This document shows, one piece after another, positions 63,734 to 64,000 of a stretch of 64,000 nt of DNA. The notes below the pieces were generated by a model, which had not been told where the DNA came from, did not search any database, and saw only the letters and a list, made by a program, of their open reading frames with translations. How positions within the stretch are numbered: the stretch's first letter is position 1; each line of letters opens with the position of its first letter. The stretch is from NCBI RefSeq assembly GCF_001421355.1, contig NZ_LMKC01000001.1:682001-746000 (forward strand). The letters are read 5' to 3'. A program made the position numbers and the translations under genes. This DNA comes from Sphingomonas sp. Leaf9. GTDB lineage: Bacteria; Pseudomonadota; Alphaproteobacteria; Sphingomonadales; Sphingomonadaceae.

Positions 63734-64000
63734 TGGCCAAGCTTGACGACCAGGCGCTGGATACGCTGTTTCGCACCGCGCGCACCTTCAACGGCTATAC
63801 CGACCAGCCGGTCGACGATGCCACGCTGCACGCGATCTGGGATTTGCTGAAATGGGGGCCGACCAGCGCCAACCAGCTGCCCGCGCGCATCGTGTGGTGC
63901 ACCTCGACGGAGGCCAAGGAAAAGCTGGCTGCCTGTGCCAGCGGGACCAACCCCGACAAAATCCGCGCCGCGCCGGTGACCGCGATCATCGGCATGGACA
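63733..64000 (+). CDS. RutE-like nitroreductase family protein (partial)
   Basis: The first 89 residues of a flavin-dependent nitroreductase. DQALDTLFRTARTFNGYTDQPVDD and WDLLKWGPTSANQLPARIVW match the malonic semialdehyde reductase (RutE/HadB-like) branch. It is cut off by the window edge, so the FMN-binding end is missing. The start overlaps the nifU stop. Confidence 0.85.
   Translation, partial: MAKLDDQALDTLFRTARTFNGYTDQPVDDATLHAIWDLLKWGPTSANQLPARIVWCTSTEAKEKLAACASGTNPDKIRAAPVTAIIGMD

Overview
The window is a GC-rich, gene-dense stretch of bacterial chromosome. It looks like a sphingomonad (Sphingomonas or a close relative in the Alphaproteobacteria). The evidence is the split ATP synthase b/b' pair in the order atpI-atpB-atpE-b'-b, an Rrf2-led suf operon, an alphaproteobacterial heat-shock promoter ahead of dnaK, the protein sequences themselves (for example the DUF4019, DUF1206 and HEMMH-motif proteins), many GTG/TTG starts, and dispersed palindromic intergenic repeats. 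I saw no rRNA, tRNA, CRISPR array, prophage or complete insertion sequence.

Layout. 1-9.2 kb: a membrane-tethered LuxR-type HTH/DUF4019 protein, cyclopropane fatty acid synthase, a PMT-type glycosyltransferase converging on a GT2-GtrA fusion, leuB, recO, and a coupled pair of polysaccharide deacetylase-like and FemAB/GNAT-like genes. 9.4-15.7 kb: uvrC with an orphan CcdA-like antitoxin overlapping its end, a membrane GGDEF protein, a Gfo/Idh oxidoreductase, secreted proteins and an SMR transporter. 15.8-19.1 kb: the F0 sector operon (atpI, atpB, atpE, b', b) followed by a DUF805 gene, with a clear promoter in front. 19.5-24.4 kb: a leftward outer-membrane lipid cluster, made of a PagL-like lipid A deacylase, a small secreted protein, and the AsmA-like YdbH with its partners YnbE and YdbL.

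24.4-30.3 kb: a DUF2975/XRE pair, radC, an acetyltransferase, an EF-hand protein, purB and a soluble PAS chemoreceptor. The stop codon of the chemoreceptor is supplied by a 192-bp repeat with 20-bp terminal inverted repeats. 30.3-35 kb: dnaJ-dnaK (with a sigma-32-like promoter), a PCuAC copper chaperone and an HExxH-type protein. 35-42.4 kb: a TonB C-terminal domain protein, DUF1206, uvrA, a nucleotidyltransferase-like gene with a small partner, a glycine-zipper lipoprotein and cspA. 42.4-50.7 kb: a TonB-dependent receptor downstream of a complete suf operon (rrf2-sufB-small ORF-sufC-sufD-sufS-sufT-sufA). 50.8-64 kb: pyrD, an HPP membrane protein, gamma-glutamyltransferase, an AMP-forming acyl-CoA ligase, an overlapping pair of a 5-TM membrane protein and a papain-like cysteine peptidase candidate, an MFS transporter, a double M16 peptidase, a Crp/Fnr regulator, a NifU-type scaffold and the start of a RutE-like nitroreductase.

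Most genes are housekeeping (ATP synthesis, Fe-S assembly, DNA repair, chaperones, purine, pyrimidine and leucine synthesis). The least explained parts are the cysteine-peptidase/membrane pair at 56.3-57.9 kb, the linkage of a PagL-like enzyme to the YdbH/YnbE/YdbL lipid bridge, the nucleotidyltransferase-like pair behind uvrA, and the repeat families. No gap longer than about 300 bases is empty: the largest (19031-19517) holds the atp promoter and a doubtful small ORF.
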